A stretch of DNA of 64,000 nucleotides from Actinomycetota bacterium (GTDB taxonomy: Bacteria > Actinomycetota > Acidimicrobiia > Acidimicrobiales > Ilumatobacteraceae): NCBI GenBank assembly GCA_009726095.1, contig WLMZ01000003.1:1-64000 (forward strand), read 5' to 3'. Shown piece by piece: positions 51,179 through 59,290 of the stretch. The stretch's first letter is position 1, and each line of letters starts with the position of its first letter. The notes beneath the pieces were generated by a model, which saw only the letters and a list, made by a program, of their open reading frames with translations, had not been told where the DNA came from and did not search any database. Position numbers and translations under genes: made by a program.

Positions 51179-51190
51179 CAGACTCTGGTC

Positions 51191-52414
51191 ATGACTGAAC
51201 CTGTGACTACCGACCCTGTTGCTCGGGGGCCGTTGGTCGGCATCCGCGTGCTCGACCTGTCGTCGGTGGTGATGGGGCCGTGGGCCACGCAGATCCTCGG
51301 TGACCTCGGTGCTGACGTGATCTGCGTCGAGGAGTCGCACGGTGACACCAATCGCATCATGGGTCCCGGACCCGAGCCGGGCATGTCGGGCGTGGCGCTG
51401 AACCTGTTGCGCAACAAGCGCAACCTGTGCCTGGATTTGAAGCAGCCTGCCGCACGCGAGGCGTTCCTGCGCCTGGCCGCGACCTGCGACGTGTTGGTCA
51501 CCAACCTGCGCCCCGCCCCACTGGCGCGCCTCGGGCTCGGCTACGACGCCGTCCGGGCCGTACGACCGGACCTCGTGATGTGCCAGGCCCACGGCTGGCC
51601 ATCTGATGGCCCCGATGCAAACCGCCCGGCGTACGACGATGTCATCCAGGCCAGTTGCGGCATTGCCGACACCTTTGTGCTGCAGGGTGGCGCACCGGCG
51701 CTGGTGCCCACACTGGTCGCCGACAAGGTGGCTGGGCTCACGTTGGTCTATGCGATCCTCGCTGCCCTGTTCCACCGTGAGCGCACGGGTGAGGGCCAGT
51801 TCGTGGAGGTACCGATGATCGACGCGCTCACGTCGTTCACTCTGGTCGAGCACGGCTGCGCGGCCATTCCCGAGCCGCCGCTCGGCCCGGCCGGCTATCG
51901 GCGTATCACCGCCCCCGAGCGCAGGCCGTTTGCGACCACCGACGGGTGGGTCTCAGTCCTGCCGTACTCGGCGAGCAACTACAACGACATGTTCTGCGAG
52001 GGCGGCCGTCACGATCTGGTTGACGATCCGCGTATCGAGACAGCAGCCAGCCGGATGCGCTCGGCCGGCGAGTTGTATGCGACCATCGCCCCGATCGTGT
52101 CGACGCGTTCGACGGAGTTCTGGATGCAGTTCTGCAGCGAGCGCGATATCCCAGCGGGCATCGTGCGCGGGCTCGGCGAGCTGGTCGGTGAACTCCCCGT
52201 CGTCGAGCACCCGCGCAGCGGCAGCTATCGCCAGATCCCATCGCCCGTGCGGTTCTCGGCCACACCGGCCTCGGTGCGTCGCCATGCGCCGCTCACCGGC
52301 GAGCACAGCCGCGAGGTGCTACGCGAGGTCGGCTTCAGCGATGATGCCGTTGACGCCCTGGGAGCCACCGGGGCGTTGGGCCGCCGGTTCGAGGACCGCA
52401 CTGGCTACAGCTGA
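51191..52414 (+). CDS. CaiB/BaiF-family CoA-transferase
   Basis: Class III CoA-transferase of 407 residues that moves CoA between carboxylic acids. Conserved segments: 'VGIRVLDLSSVVMGPWATQI', 'RNKRNLCLDLKQPAAREAFL', and 'RPAYDDVIQASCGIADTFV'. Members include formyl-CoA, carnitine and alpha-methylacyl-CoA enzymes, so the acid cannot be named. ATG 51191 is twelve bases after the methyltransferase stop. Confidence 0.9.
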   Translation: MTEPVTTDPVARGPLVGIRVLDLSSVVMGPWATQILGDLGADVICVEESHGDTNRIMGPGPEPGMSGVALNLLRNKRNLCLDLKQPAAREAFLRLAATCDVLVTNLRPAPLARLGLGYDAVRAVRPDLVMCQAHGWPSDGPDANRPAYDDVIQASCGIADTFVLQGGAPALVPTLVADKVAGLTLVYAILAALFHRERTGEGQFVEVPMIDALTSFTLVEHGCAAIPEPPLGPAGYRRITAPERRPFATTDGWVSVLPYSASNYNDMFCEGGRHDLVDDPRIETAASRMRSAGELYATIAPIVSTRSTEFWMQFCSERDIPAGIVRGLGELVGELPVVEHPRSGSYRQIPSPVRFSATPASVRRHAPLTGEHSREVLREVGFSDDAVDALGATGALGRRFEDRTGYS

Positions 52415-52434
52415 CCTGACCAGTACCCGCCCGA

Positions 52435-53172
52435 TCAGAACGAGGTGACGCAGTACCGGTCGCCGTGCGGCAGCGAGGTCTCGATGGCGGGATCGGTATC
52501 GCCGTAGAGGGCCTTCAGCATGCCCCTGACCATGCCGCGGTCGACCGCGCAGATCACGGGGTTGTCGATGGCGACATCGCCGAACGGGCAATGGTTGTTG
52601 ATGATGCGCAGTTGGTTGTTGCGCTGATCGGCATGTGCGGCGAAGCCGTGCGCGGTCAGCGCATCGGCAACGGTGTGCAGCGCCGAGCGGAACGAACGCT
52701 GCACCACATCGCCGTCGGCGGCGGCGCCCTGCAACGCGAGGGCCATCGTGCGCCCGTATTCGATACCGACATCCTCGGCCATCGCCTCGGCCTGTTCGCG
52801 CGGCAGCATGGACAACGCCCGACCCAGCAGGGTGAGCACCAGATCGTCGCTACGCACCGGGAACTCGAGCGGCTCGGCATCGGCGGCGGCCCGGTAGTGC
52901 TTCGATGGCCGGCCGGCACCGCCGCCCTCGGTGCGTTCCACGGCCACTTCCACATAGCCGCCGGCGGCGAGCTTGTCGAGGTGATGCCGGGCCACGTTTG
53001 GGTGCAGACCGAAGTGCTCGGCCACCTGTGCAGCGGTCACGCCGTTGGCGGATTCGCGGGTGAACAGGTAGATGCCGCGGCGGGTTGGGTCGCCGAAGGC
53101 AGAGGTGATCGCTGTGACTTGCGCGCTGAATGCACCCGGTGTGAGCCCGGAGGTGGGTGCCGTGGAAGTCAT
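52435..53172 (-). CDS. SufR-like Fe-S cluster-binding transcriptional regulator
   Basis: Helix-turn-helix regulator of 245 residues: winged helix at 20-95 ('TAAQVAEHFGLHPNVARHHL'), helical linker, and a C-terminal domain with three cysteines spaced C-x12-C-x32-C (Cys195 'NNHCPFG', Cys208 'VICAVD', Cys241 'DRYCVTS'). This is the SufR/Rv1460 pattern, in which a [2Fe-2S] or [4Fe-4S] cluster controls DNA binding. TAGAAT lies six bases before the ATG. It is divergent from mrp, an Fe-S carrier gene, which it may regulate. Confidence 0.8.
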   Translation of the reverse strand: MTSTAPTSGLTPGAFSAQVTAITSAFGDPTRRGIYLFTRESANGVTAAQVAEHFGLHPNVARHHLDKLAAGGYVEVAVERTEGGGAGRPSKHYRAAADAEPLEFPVRSDDLVLTLLGRALSMLPREQAEAMAEDVGIEYGRTMALALQGAAADGDVVQRSFRSALHTVADALTAHGFAAHADQRNNQLRIINNHCPFGDVAIDNPVICAVDRGMVRGMLKALYGDTDPAIETSLPHGDRYCVTSF

Positions 53173-53178
53173 GGCGGT

Positions 53179-53200
53179 ATTCTACCTATCTGGATAGTGG
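53179..53200. promoter_or_regulatory. -10 box and inverted repeat between SufR-like gene and mrp
   Basis: TAGAAT (minus strand, 53179-53184) is a leaderless-type -10. Just beyond it, CTATC and GATAG halves (53186-53197, two-base centre) form an inverted repeat that overlaps the upstream edge of the promoter. This is an operator candidate for the SufR-like regulator and could also affect mrp. Confidence 0.5.
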
Positions 53201-53248
53201 TAATTACCGCACCCACCTCCGCACCCAACCACGCCGCCTGGAGCGCAC

Positions 53249-54391
53249 ATGCCCACCCCCGATCAGATCATCGAAGCGCTGCGGCCCGTCGAGGATCCCG
53301 AGCTGCACCGTTCCATCGTCGATCTGGGCATGGTGCGCAATGTCGATGTCCGTGCCGATGGCTCGGTGGGCGTGCTCATCGCCCTCACCATTGCTGGCTG
53401 CCCGCTGCGCAACGAGATCCAGAACCGGGTCACCGGTGCGCTTGTGCCGCTCGGCGTCACCAGCGTGGCGTTGGACTTCACCGTCATGACCGATCAAGAG
53501 CGCGAAGACCTGCGCATGAAGCTGCACGGCAACCCCGCTGGCACCGCCGGCCAGGGCCAGGCGCACGGCCACGCCGAGGGCCGCAAGATCCCGTTCTCCG
53601 AGACCGGCTCGAAGACCCGCCCGCTGCTGATTGCATCGGGCAAGGGTGGCGTCGGCAAGAGCACCGTCACCACCAACCTGGCCGTTGCGTTGGCGGCGCA
53701 GGGCTACAGCGTGGGTGTGGTCGACGCCGACATCTACGGCTACAGCATCCCGCGAATGCTCGGCACCGACCGTGACCCGGTGGCCATCGACCAGATGCTC
53801 ATCCCGCCCGAGGCGTGGGGTGTTCGTTGCATTTCCATTGGCTACTTCGTGCCCGAGGGACAGGCCGTCATCTGGCGCGGCCCCATGCTGCACAAGGCAC
53901 TCGAGCAGTTCCTCACCGACGTGTTCTGGGACGAGCCCGATTTCCTGCTCATCGACATGCCGCCCGGCACCGGCGACATCGCCCTGTCGCTCAGCCAGTA
54001 CCTGCCCCGCGGCGAGGTGTACGTGGTCACCACGCCACAGCAGGCTGCACAAAAGGTTGCCCGCCTGTCCGCCGCCATGGCTGCCAAGGTGAACCTGCCC
54101 GTGAAGGGCGTCATCGAGAACATGAGCTGGTTCGCCGGCGACGACGGCACGCGTTATGAGATCTTCGGCAGCGGTGGCGGCCAGGAACTGGCAGACGAAC
54201 TCGGCGTGCCGCTGCTCGGTCAGCTGCCGTTGGTGCCAGCGCTACGTGAGGGCGGCGACGATGGCCATCCCATCGCGGCCGTCGATCCCGGCAGCGAAGC
54301 GGGCGCCCTCTTCCACGAGATCGCCCGTCGCATTGCCACCGAGCTCAAGCCGAAGAAGGTCTTCAGCGCCAGCCTCAAGATCAACGGCTGA
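53249..54391 (+). CDS. mrp: Mrp/ApbC-type Fe-S carrier P-loop ATPase
   Basis: P-loop protein of 380 residues. An N-terminal MIP18/DUF59 domain (1-90, 'VEDPELHRSIVDLGMVRNVD') is fused to the Mrp ATPase with deviant Walker A 'SGKGGVGKSTVT' (residues 130-140), 'DADIYGYSIPRMLG' and 'LIDMPPGTGDIALSLS'. Mrp carries Fe-S clusters to apoproteins. The C-terminal C-x-x-C that ligates the cluster in ApbC is replaced by 'NMSWFAGDDGTRYEIF', as in some other actinobacterial copies, so cluster binding is doubtful. ATG 53249 has GGAG five bases upstream. It is divergent from a SufR-like regulator. Confidence 0.93.
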   Translation: MPTPDQIIEALRPVEDPELHRSIVDLGMVRNVDVRADGSVGVLIALTIAGCPLRNEIQNRVTGALVPLGVTSVALDFTVMTDQEREDLRMKLHGNPAGTAGQGQAHGHAEGRKIPFSETGSKTRPLLIASGKGGVGKSTVTTNLAVALAAQGYSVGVVDADIYGYSIPRMLGTDRDPVAIDQMLIPPEAWGVRCISIGYFVPEGQAVIWRGPMLHKALEQFLTDVFWDEPDFLLIDMPPGTGDIALSLSQYLPRGEVYVVTTPQQAAQKVARLSAAMAAKVNLPVKGVIENMSWFAGDDGTRYEIFGSGGGQELADELGVPLLGQLPLVPALREGGDDGHPIAAVDPGSEAGALFHEIARRIATELKPKKVFSASLKING

Positions 54392-54412
54392 GATCACATC
54401 CGGCTGCGCCGC

Positions 54413-55051
54413 CTATTGGCGCGCCGCTGCGTATTCGACGACGCGCTCGATGACCGCGTTGTCCACCTTGTGGACCGCACCGGCGTCGAACGGTGGCTGG
54501 GGGTCGTATTCGATCATCAGCTGGCAGGCCTTTGCCGCCGTGGTGTCCACGAGGATCTCCACCAGGCGCAGCGCCATGTCGATGCCGCTCGAGACGCCCG
54601 CTGCGGTGATGATGCGCTGTTCGAGGTGCTCGACCACTCGTTCGCTGGTGGGAACGGCGCCGAGATCGGCCAGCGTGGGTAGGACCGACCAGTATGTGGT
54701 GGCGGTCAGGCCGTTCAGCAGGCCAGCTGCGCCGAGCACCAGCGATCCGGTGCACACGCTGGTGGTGTACAGCGACGTCTCGTGAGCGGTGCGCACCCAG
54801 TTCAGGACCCGTTCATCGTGCATCAGGGCGCGTGTGCCCACGCCACCGGGGAACACCACGATGTCGGGGCGTGGGATGTCCTCGAACTCGGCATCCACGG
54901 TGATGCCGAGGAACCCGTTCTCGCTGCGCACCTCGCCGGTGTTGTGGCCGATGAAGGTCACGTCGAAGCCGGGTATGCGCTGGAGCACCTCGTACGGGCC
55001 GATGCCGTCGAGCGCAGTGAAGCGGGCGAAGAGCGGGATGGCGATCTGCAT
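54413..55051 (-). CDS. DJ-1/PfpI-family protein, isocyanide hydratase-like
   Basis: A 212-residue DJ-1 superfamily protein. Nucleophile Cys100 is followed by Thr101 in 'TTSVCTGSLVLGAAGLL', and Asp15 is the acidic partner, the same set as in Pseudomonas isocyanide hydratase, which converts isonitriles to N-formamides. The start 'IAIPLFARFTALDGIGPYEV' is also typical. An amidase or chaperone role cannot be excluded. Its promoter (TTGACG, 17 bases, GACGAT on the minus strand) overlaps a long inverted repeat. Converges with mrp. Confidence 0.85.
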   Translation of the reverse strand: MQIAIPLFARFTALDGIGPYEVLQRIPGFDVTFIGHNTGEVRSENGFLGITVDAEFEDIPRPDIVVFPGGVGTRALMHDERVLNWVRTAHETSLYTTSVCTGSLVLGAAGLLNGLTATTYWSVLPTLADLGAVPTSERVVEHLEQRIITAAGVSSGIDMALRLVEILVDTTAAKACQLMIEYDPQPPFDAGAVHKVDNAVIERVVEYAAARQ

Positions 55052-55144
55052 GGTGTGGCGTTTCGTTTCGGTTCGTTGTGGTGGGTGAGCTGAGGGGTTG
55101 CTGCGTGGAGTAGCGGCGAGACCCGCCGGTTGGCTCACCGCCCA

Positions 55145-55201
55145 ATCGTCCCTGCTCTGGATTCTGGCGTCAATGACATTTATCCCATGTTTTACGCCAG
55201 A
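55145..55201 (-). promoter_or_regulatory. Promoter with 8-bp inverted repeat upstream of the PfpI-type gene
   Basis: TCTGGCGT (55163-55170) and ACGCCAGA (55194-55201) are perfect inverted copies 23 bases apart; an inner ACAT/ATGT pair lies between them. On the minus strand TTGACG (55168-55173) and GACGAT (55145-55150) are spaced by 17 bases, so the repeat covers and precedes the -35, as for an AraC-type activator. The rest of the 215-bp gap holds TACGAT (55227-55232, plus strand) before the DUF3107 gene. Confidence 0.55.
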
Positions 55202-55266
55202 GGGTGCCGCAATCGGCGGGCGTCCCTACGATGGTCGGTGCATTGACCTGCAGCGAAAGGACCATC

Positions 55267-55500
55267 GTGGACGTACGCATCGGCGTCACCCAAGCACCCC
55301 GTGAGATCAACATCGAGTTGGCCGACGACATCGACCGCGCCGCAGTGAAGGCCAAGGTGGAAGCAGCACTCTCGGGTGCCGTCGACGTGCTGTGGATCAC
55401 CGATAAGAAGGGTCGCGACATCGGCGTCGCTTCCGCAAAGATCGCCTATGTCGAGATCGGGACCACCGAGAGCGAACGGCGCATCGGTTTCGGCGGCTGA
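55267..55500 (+). CDS. DUF3107 family protein
   Basis: A 77-residue protein matching the small actinobacterial DUF3107 family: opening 'VDVRIGVTQAPREINIEL', a middle 'VDVLWITDKKGRDIGVAS' and the closing 'AYVEIGTTESERRIGFGG'. Mycobacterial Rv3208A is a member. The function is unknown. GTG 55267 has AAAGGA six bases upstream; the track ORF start at 55204 is not supported. It is followed by two ArsA-like genes. Confidence 0.85.
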   Translation: MDVRIGVTQAPREINIELADDIDRAAVKAKVEAALSGAVDVLWITDKKGRDIGVASAKIAYVEIGTTESERRIGFGG

Positions 55501-55534
55501 GGCTCCGCCTCGGCCAATCCCGCAGCGAGGCACC

Positions 55535-56476
55535 GTGCACCTGCTGAATCGCCAACTGCTCTTCGTCACCGGGAAAGGTGGCGTCGGTAAGACAACGGTG
55601 GCGGCCGCCATCGCCCAACTCGCCGCGCAGCAGGGCAAGCGCACTCTGGTCTGCGAGATGGATGCAAAGGGCGCGCTTGCCGCAGCCTTCGACTGCTCGC
55701 CGTTCCCATACGTCGCCAGGCAGGTCGACACCAACCTCTACGGCATGGCGATGAACACCGAGGACTCCTTGCGCGAGTACCTGCGGCTGTTCGTGCGCAT
55801 CCCCTTCGTTGGCCGCATCGGGCCGTTGGCGCGTACCTTCGACTTCGTTGCCGATGCTGCGCCGGGCGTGAAGGAGATCCTTGCCATCGGCAAGCTGTGT
55901 TACGAGGTGCGCGAGCGTCACTACGACCTGGTGGTTGTCGATGCAGAGGCCAGTGGCCACATCGTTGGCCAGATCGGTGCGCCCCGGGTCATCAGCGAAC
56001 TGGTGCAGGTCGGTCTGGTGCGCGAGCAGACCAAGTGGATGCTCGACATCCTTGAAGACCCGGCGCTCACCGGGCTGGTCACGGTCACCACGCCCGAGGA
56101 GATGCCGGTCAACGAGACCATCGAACTGCTCGAACGCGTGCGTGAGCGCACCGAGGTGGATCTCGCCGGCATCATCGTGAACCGCGTCCTGCCCGCCCTG
56201 TTCGGTACACGCGAGACGCAGGTCTTCGACCAGATGTTCAGCCCCGACGCGCAGCGATTGCTCACCGATGCCGCTGGTCGCAGCGTCACCTCGGTGATGG
56301 GAGCGGCGCGCACGAACGAGGCGCGCCGGCGCGTGGGTGCCGGGCATCTCGAACGGTTGCGCGGCGAGCTCGCATCCGACACGCACATGATCTACATCCC
56401 CGAGCTGTTCACCCGCGCCGTTGGTCGGCGCGTTGTCAGCCTGGTGGCCGATGCCCTGGCCGAGGAACTCATCTGA
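55535..56476 (+). CDS. ArsA-like anion-transporting ATPase, first subunit
   Basis: Deviant P-loop ATPase of 313 residues: 'LLFVTGKGGVGKTTVAAAIA' (residues 8-27), 'TLVCEMDAKGALAAAFD', 'YDLVVVDAEASGHIVGQI'. It matches the first member of the actinobacterial ArsA/GET3-like pair exemplified by mycobacterial Rv3679 (BagA). GTG 55535 is preceded by GCGAGG. The stop shares one base with the next start (TGATG), consistent with a heteromeric complex. No arsenite-efflux partner is present. Confidence 0.85.
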   Translation: MHLLNRQLLFVTGKGGVGKTTVAAAIAQLAAQQGKRTLVCEMDAKGALAAAFDCSPFPYVARQVDTNLYGMAMNTEDSLREYLRLFVRIPFVGRIGPLARTFDFVADAAPGVKEILAIGKLCYEVRERHYDLVVVDAEASGHIVGQIGAPRVISELVQVGLVREQTKWMLDILEDPALTGLVTVTTPEEMPVNETIELLERVRERTEVDLAGIIVNRVLPALFGTRETQVFDQMFSPDAQRLLTDAAGRSVTSVMGAARTNEARRRVGAGHLERLRGELASDTHMIYIPELFTRAVGRRVVSLVADALAEELI

Positions 56477-57681
56477 TGGCCGGCGCCAGGACGCCCGGCT
56501 CCGATCGCCCGGTGGCCGCTCACTCGGTCGTTGGCATCGCCGACCTGTTGGCTGCCAAGGAGATGGTCATCGTGTGTGGCAGCGGCGGCGTCGGCAAGAC
56601 CACCATCGCAGCGTCGCTGGCGGCAGAGGCGGTGGTGCATGTCGGCGGTCGCGTGCTGGTACTCACCGTCGACCCTGCGCGGCGGTTGGCCAACGCGCTC
56701 GGGCTACAGGCATTCGGTAATGCCGAAACACAGATCCCTGCCGAGGCGTTCAGCGCCGCTGGCGTGACGCCGCGTGGCGAACTGTGGGCGGCGATGCTCG
56801 ACACGAAAGCCGGGTGGGACGAACTGATCCACCGCCACGCACCCGATCCCGAGATCCGCGACACCGTGTTGGCCAACCCGCTCTACCAGAACATCACCGG
56901 CCGGTTCGTGCAGAGCCACGACTACATCGCAATGGAGCGGCTGCACGAGATCCACGCGACGGGCCTGTACGACCTCGTCATCATCGATACGCCGCCGTCG
57001 CGCAATGCGCTCGACATCCTCGATGCTCCGGGGCGGATGATGGAGTTCTTCGGCAGCCGGCTGCTGCGCTGGCTCACCGTGCCGTATCGGTCGCGCCTGT
57101 TCACAGCGGCGTCGAAACCCTTCTATCAGGTGGCCGACCGCGTGCTCGGCTCGCGGTTCTTGCAGGACATCGCCGAGTTCTTCGTGCTGTTCCAGACGAT
57201 GGAGCAGGGGTTCATCGAGCGTGCGCGCGAGGTCGAGAGCCTGCTGTCCGATCAGCGCACCAGCTTCTTGGTGGTGTCCACACTCGAGGCGGCACCGGCA
57301 CACGAAGCTGCGTTTCTGGCCACGGCATTGCGTGATCGCCAGCTGCCCCTCGGCGGCATCGTCATCAACCGGTCCATGCCCACGGTGCTGCGCGAACCAG
57401 CAGTGGCCAAGGCGGCTGGCAAGCTGCGCAAGGCCGCACAGGCGGGTGCGCTGGCCGACGACCTCGGCCGGCTGCTGTCCGCTGATGCCGTGGTCGTGCG
57501 AGGCGTGCTCACCGAGGTGGCCGACCGCTTCCACGACATTGCAATGGTGGCCGCCCGTGAGGCAGAGCGCCGCAGCGAGCTCGAGCGTCTCGCTCCGTTC
57601 ACCGTGACCGCACCCTCGCTCGAACACGACATTCACGATCTGCGCGGCCTGCTCGAGCTGGGAGATCATCTCTGGGGCTAG
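56476..57681 (+). CDS. ArsA-like anion-transporting ATPase, second subunit
   Basis: Partner P-loop ATPase of 401 residues: 'IVCGSGGVGKTTIAASLAAE', 'VLTVDPARRLANALGLQ' and 'YDLVIIDTPPSRNALDIL'. It corresponds to mycobacterial Rv3680 (BagB), the catalytic member of a two-component ATPase associated with resistance to reactive oxygen and small metabolites. ATG 56476 overlaps the first gene by one base. Downstream is a PdtaS-like kinase after a 75-bp gap. Confidence 0.88.
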   Translation: MAGARTPGSDRPVAAHSVVGIADLLAAKEMVIVCGSGGVGKTTIAASLAAEAVVHVGGRVLVLTVDPARRLANALGLQAFGNAETQIPAEAFSAAGVTPRGELWAAMLDTKAGWDELIHRHAPDPEIRDTVLANPLYQNITGRFVQSHDYIAMERLHEIHATGLYDLVIIDTPPSRNALDILDAPGRMMEFFGSRLLRWLTVPYRSRLFTAASKPFYQVADRVLGSRFLQDIAEFFVLFQTMEQGFIERAREVESLLSDQRTSFLVVSTLEAAPAHEAAFLATALRDRQLPLGGIVINRSMPTVLREPAVAKAAGKLRKAAQAGALADDLGRLLSADAVVVRGVLTEVADRFHDIAMVAAREAERRSELERLAPFTVTAPSLEHDIHDLRGLLELGDHLWG

Positions 57682-57756
57682 CCAGATGCGGCAGACTCAG
57701 GGAGAAACGTCGCAGACAGCCAGAACACGGCCAGCAGGACATCCAACAGGAGCATC

Positions 57757-59247
57757 ATGGCTACCCTCCCCGAACTCACGCGTCAGCACACCTCGTTGTC
57801 GCGCGACGAAACCGCACATCTGCTGCACCTCGTGTCCGAGTGGGGCATGCTCGCCGATCTCTGTTTTGCCGACCTGTTGTTGTACGTGCCGGCGGGTGAG
57901 GGTCGTTGGCTCGTCACCGCACACGTGCGTCCGTCCACTGGGCAGACCATCTACCTCAGCGACTGGGTGGGTGCCTGGGCCAGCGAGGTCGAGTTGCCGC
58001 TGCTCGCGTCGTCGATGGCCAGCGGCGAGGTGCAGGAGGGGGACATCGCTGTCGATAGCCAGACAGCGCCTGCACAGATGCTCGCCATCCCCGTGCGTTT
58101 CGAGGACCGTGTCATTGCAGTGCTCACCCGCGAGCGCTCCAGTGTCAGCGGTCGTCAGCCGGGCGAGCTCGAGCGCACCTATCTGGGCATCTTCGATCGC
58201 TTTGCAAGGATGATCGCGCAGGGTCGGTTCCCGTTTCCTGGTCGCATCGCTGACTCGGGGGCGGCGCCGCGTGTCGGCGACGGTGCGATGGTGCTCGATG
58301 ATGAGGCCCGCGTGCGGTACGCCTCGCCCAACGCCGTGTCGGCCCTCCATCGCGTCGGCATCGGCGCCAATGCCGTGGGCATGCGCCTGGCCGAACTCGG
58401 CTTCAACGACAGCTCCGTGCGTCAGGCCTACGAGCGCAGCGAGCCGGTCATCGAGGAGTTCGATCAGAACGCCGACGTCACGCTACTGACGCGCTGCATC
58501 CCCATCATCGAGAACGGCATCGTCACCGGCGGCATGCTGCTGTTGCGCGATGTCACCGAACTGCGCAAGCGCGATCGCCTGTTGTTGTCCAAAGACGCCA
58601 CGATCCGCGAGATCCACCATCGGGTGAAGAACAACCTGCAGACCATTTCGTCGCTGCTGCGGCTGCAGGCTCGCCGCCTGACGTCGGAGGAGGCCAAGGG
58701 CGCCATCGCCGAGTCGGTTCGCCGTATCCGCACCATCGCGCTGGTGCACGAGACATTGTCGCGTGAGCCGGGTGACGACGTTGCGTTCATCGAGATCGTG
58801 CGGCCCCTGCTGCGCCTGGCCGAGGAAGGCCTGCAGTCGGTGGACCGCCCGGTGAAGTTCATCGTGCAGGGCGATGGCGGACGACTGCCATCCACTGTTG
58901 CCACCCCCTTGAGCGTCGTGCTGACCGAGTTGCTGCAGAACGCCGTGGATCACGGCTTCCCCGAGGGCAGCGCCGGTGGCAGCGTGGTGGTGCAACTCGC
59001 CAACGATGCTGCGGAGCTGCGCGTGCGCGTGCTCGACGACGGCCGTGGGCTCGATCCGAGGTTCGAGCTCAGCAAGGCAACCGGACTCGGGCTGTCGATC
59101 GTGCGCACCCTGGTCACCACCGAACTCGCCGGATCGTTGACCATGCGCCCTGCAGCCGCCGAAGATTTCGTGGCCGCCGGTATCGAGCACGGTGCTCGCG
59201 GCGGTGGCACCGTGGTGGACCTGCGCGTGCCGCTGGAGGATGACTGA
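57757..59247 (+). CDS. pdtaS: PdtaS-like sensor histidine kinase
   Basis: Soluble histidine kinase of 496 residues: N-terminal GAF-type domain (to about 150, 'H_kinase_N'), PAS domain (175-270), HisKA_2 phosphoacceptor in 'REIHHRVKNNLQTISSL' (His287/His288), then an HATPase with 'LTELLQNAVDHGF' and 'DDGRGL'. In mycobacteria PdtaS signals to PdtaR, an RNA-binding ANTAR regulator; no pdtaR is in the window. ATG 57757 has AGGAG five bases upstream. It converges with whiB, the same arrangement as M. tuberculosis Rv3219-Rv3220c. Confidence 0.9.
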   Translation: MATLPELTRQHTSLSRDETAHLLHLVSEWGMLADLCFADLLLYVPAGEGRWLVTAHVRPSTGQTIYLSDWVGAWASEVELPLLASSMASGEVQEGDIAVDSQTAPAQMLAIPVRFEDRVIAVLTRERSSVSGRQPGELERTYLGIFDRFARMIAQGRFPFPGRIADSGAAPRVGDGAMVLDDEARVRYASPNAVSALHRVGIGANAVGMRLAELGFNDSSVRQAYERSEPVIEEFDQNADVTLLTRCIPIIENGIVTGGMLLLRDVTELRKRDRLLLSKDATIREIHHRVKNNLQTISSLLRLQARRLTSEEAKGAIAESVRRIRTIALVHETLSREPGDDVAFIEIVRPLLRLAEEGLQSVDRPVKFIVQGDGGRLPSTVATPLSVVLTELLQNAVDHGFPEGSAGGSVVVQLANDAAELRVRVLDDGRGLDPRFELSKATGLGLSIVRTLVTTELAGSLTMRPAAAEDFVAAGIEHGARGGGTVVDLRVPLEDD

Positions 59248-59254
59248 ACAAGCT

Positions 59255-59273
59255 GGTCCGGGTCAGCCGGACC
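59255..59273. terminator. Hairpin between convergent pdtaS and whiB
   Basis: GGTCCGG-gtcag-CCGGACC, a perfect seven-pair stem with a five-base loop, right after the pdtaS stop. There is no U-run, so it may act as a bidirectional attenuator rather than a strong intrinsic terminator. Confidence 0.5.
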
Positions 59274-59290
59274 GCGGGAGAGGTGCGGTG

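Noticed and set aside
55535-57681. Arsenic resistance operon
   Set aside because: Two ArsA-like ATPases are present but no ArsB, ArsC, ArsD or ArsR. Context matches the BagAB-type pair of mycobacteria.
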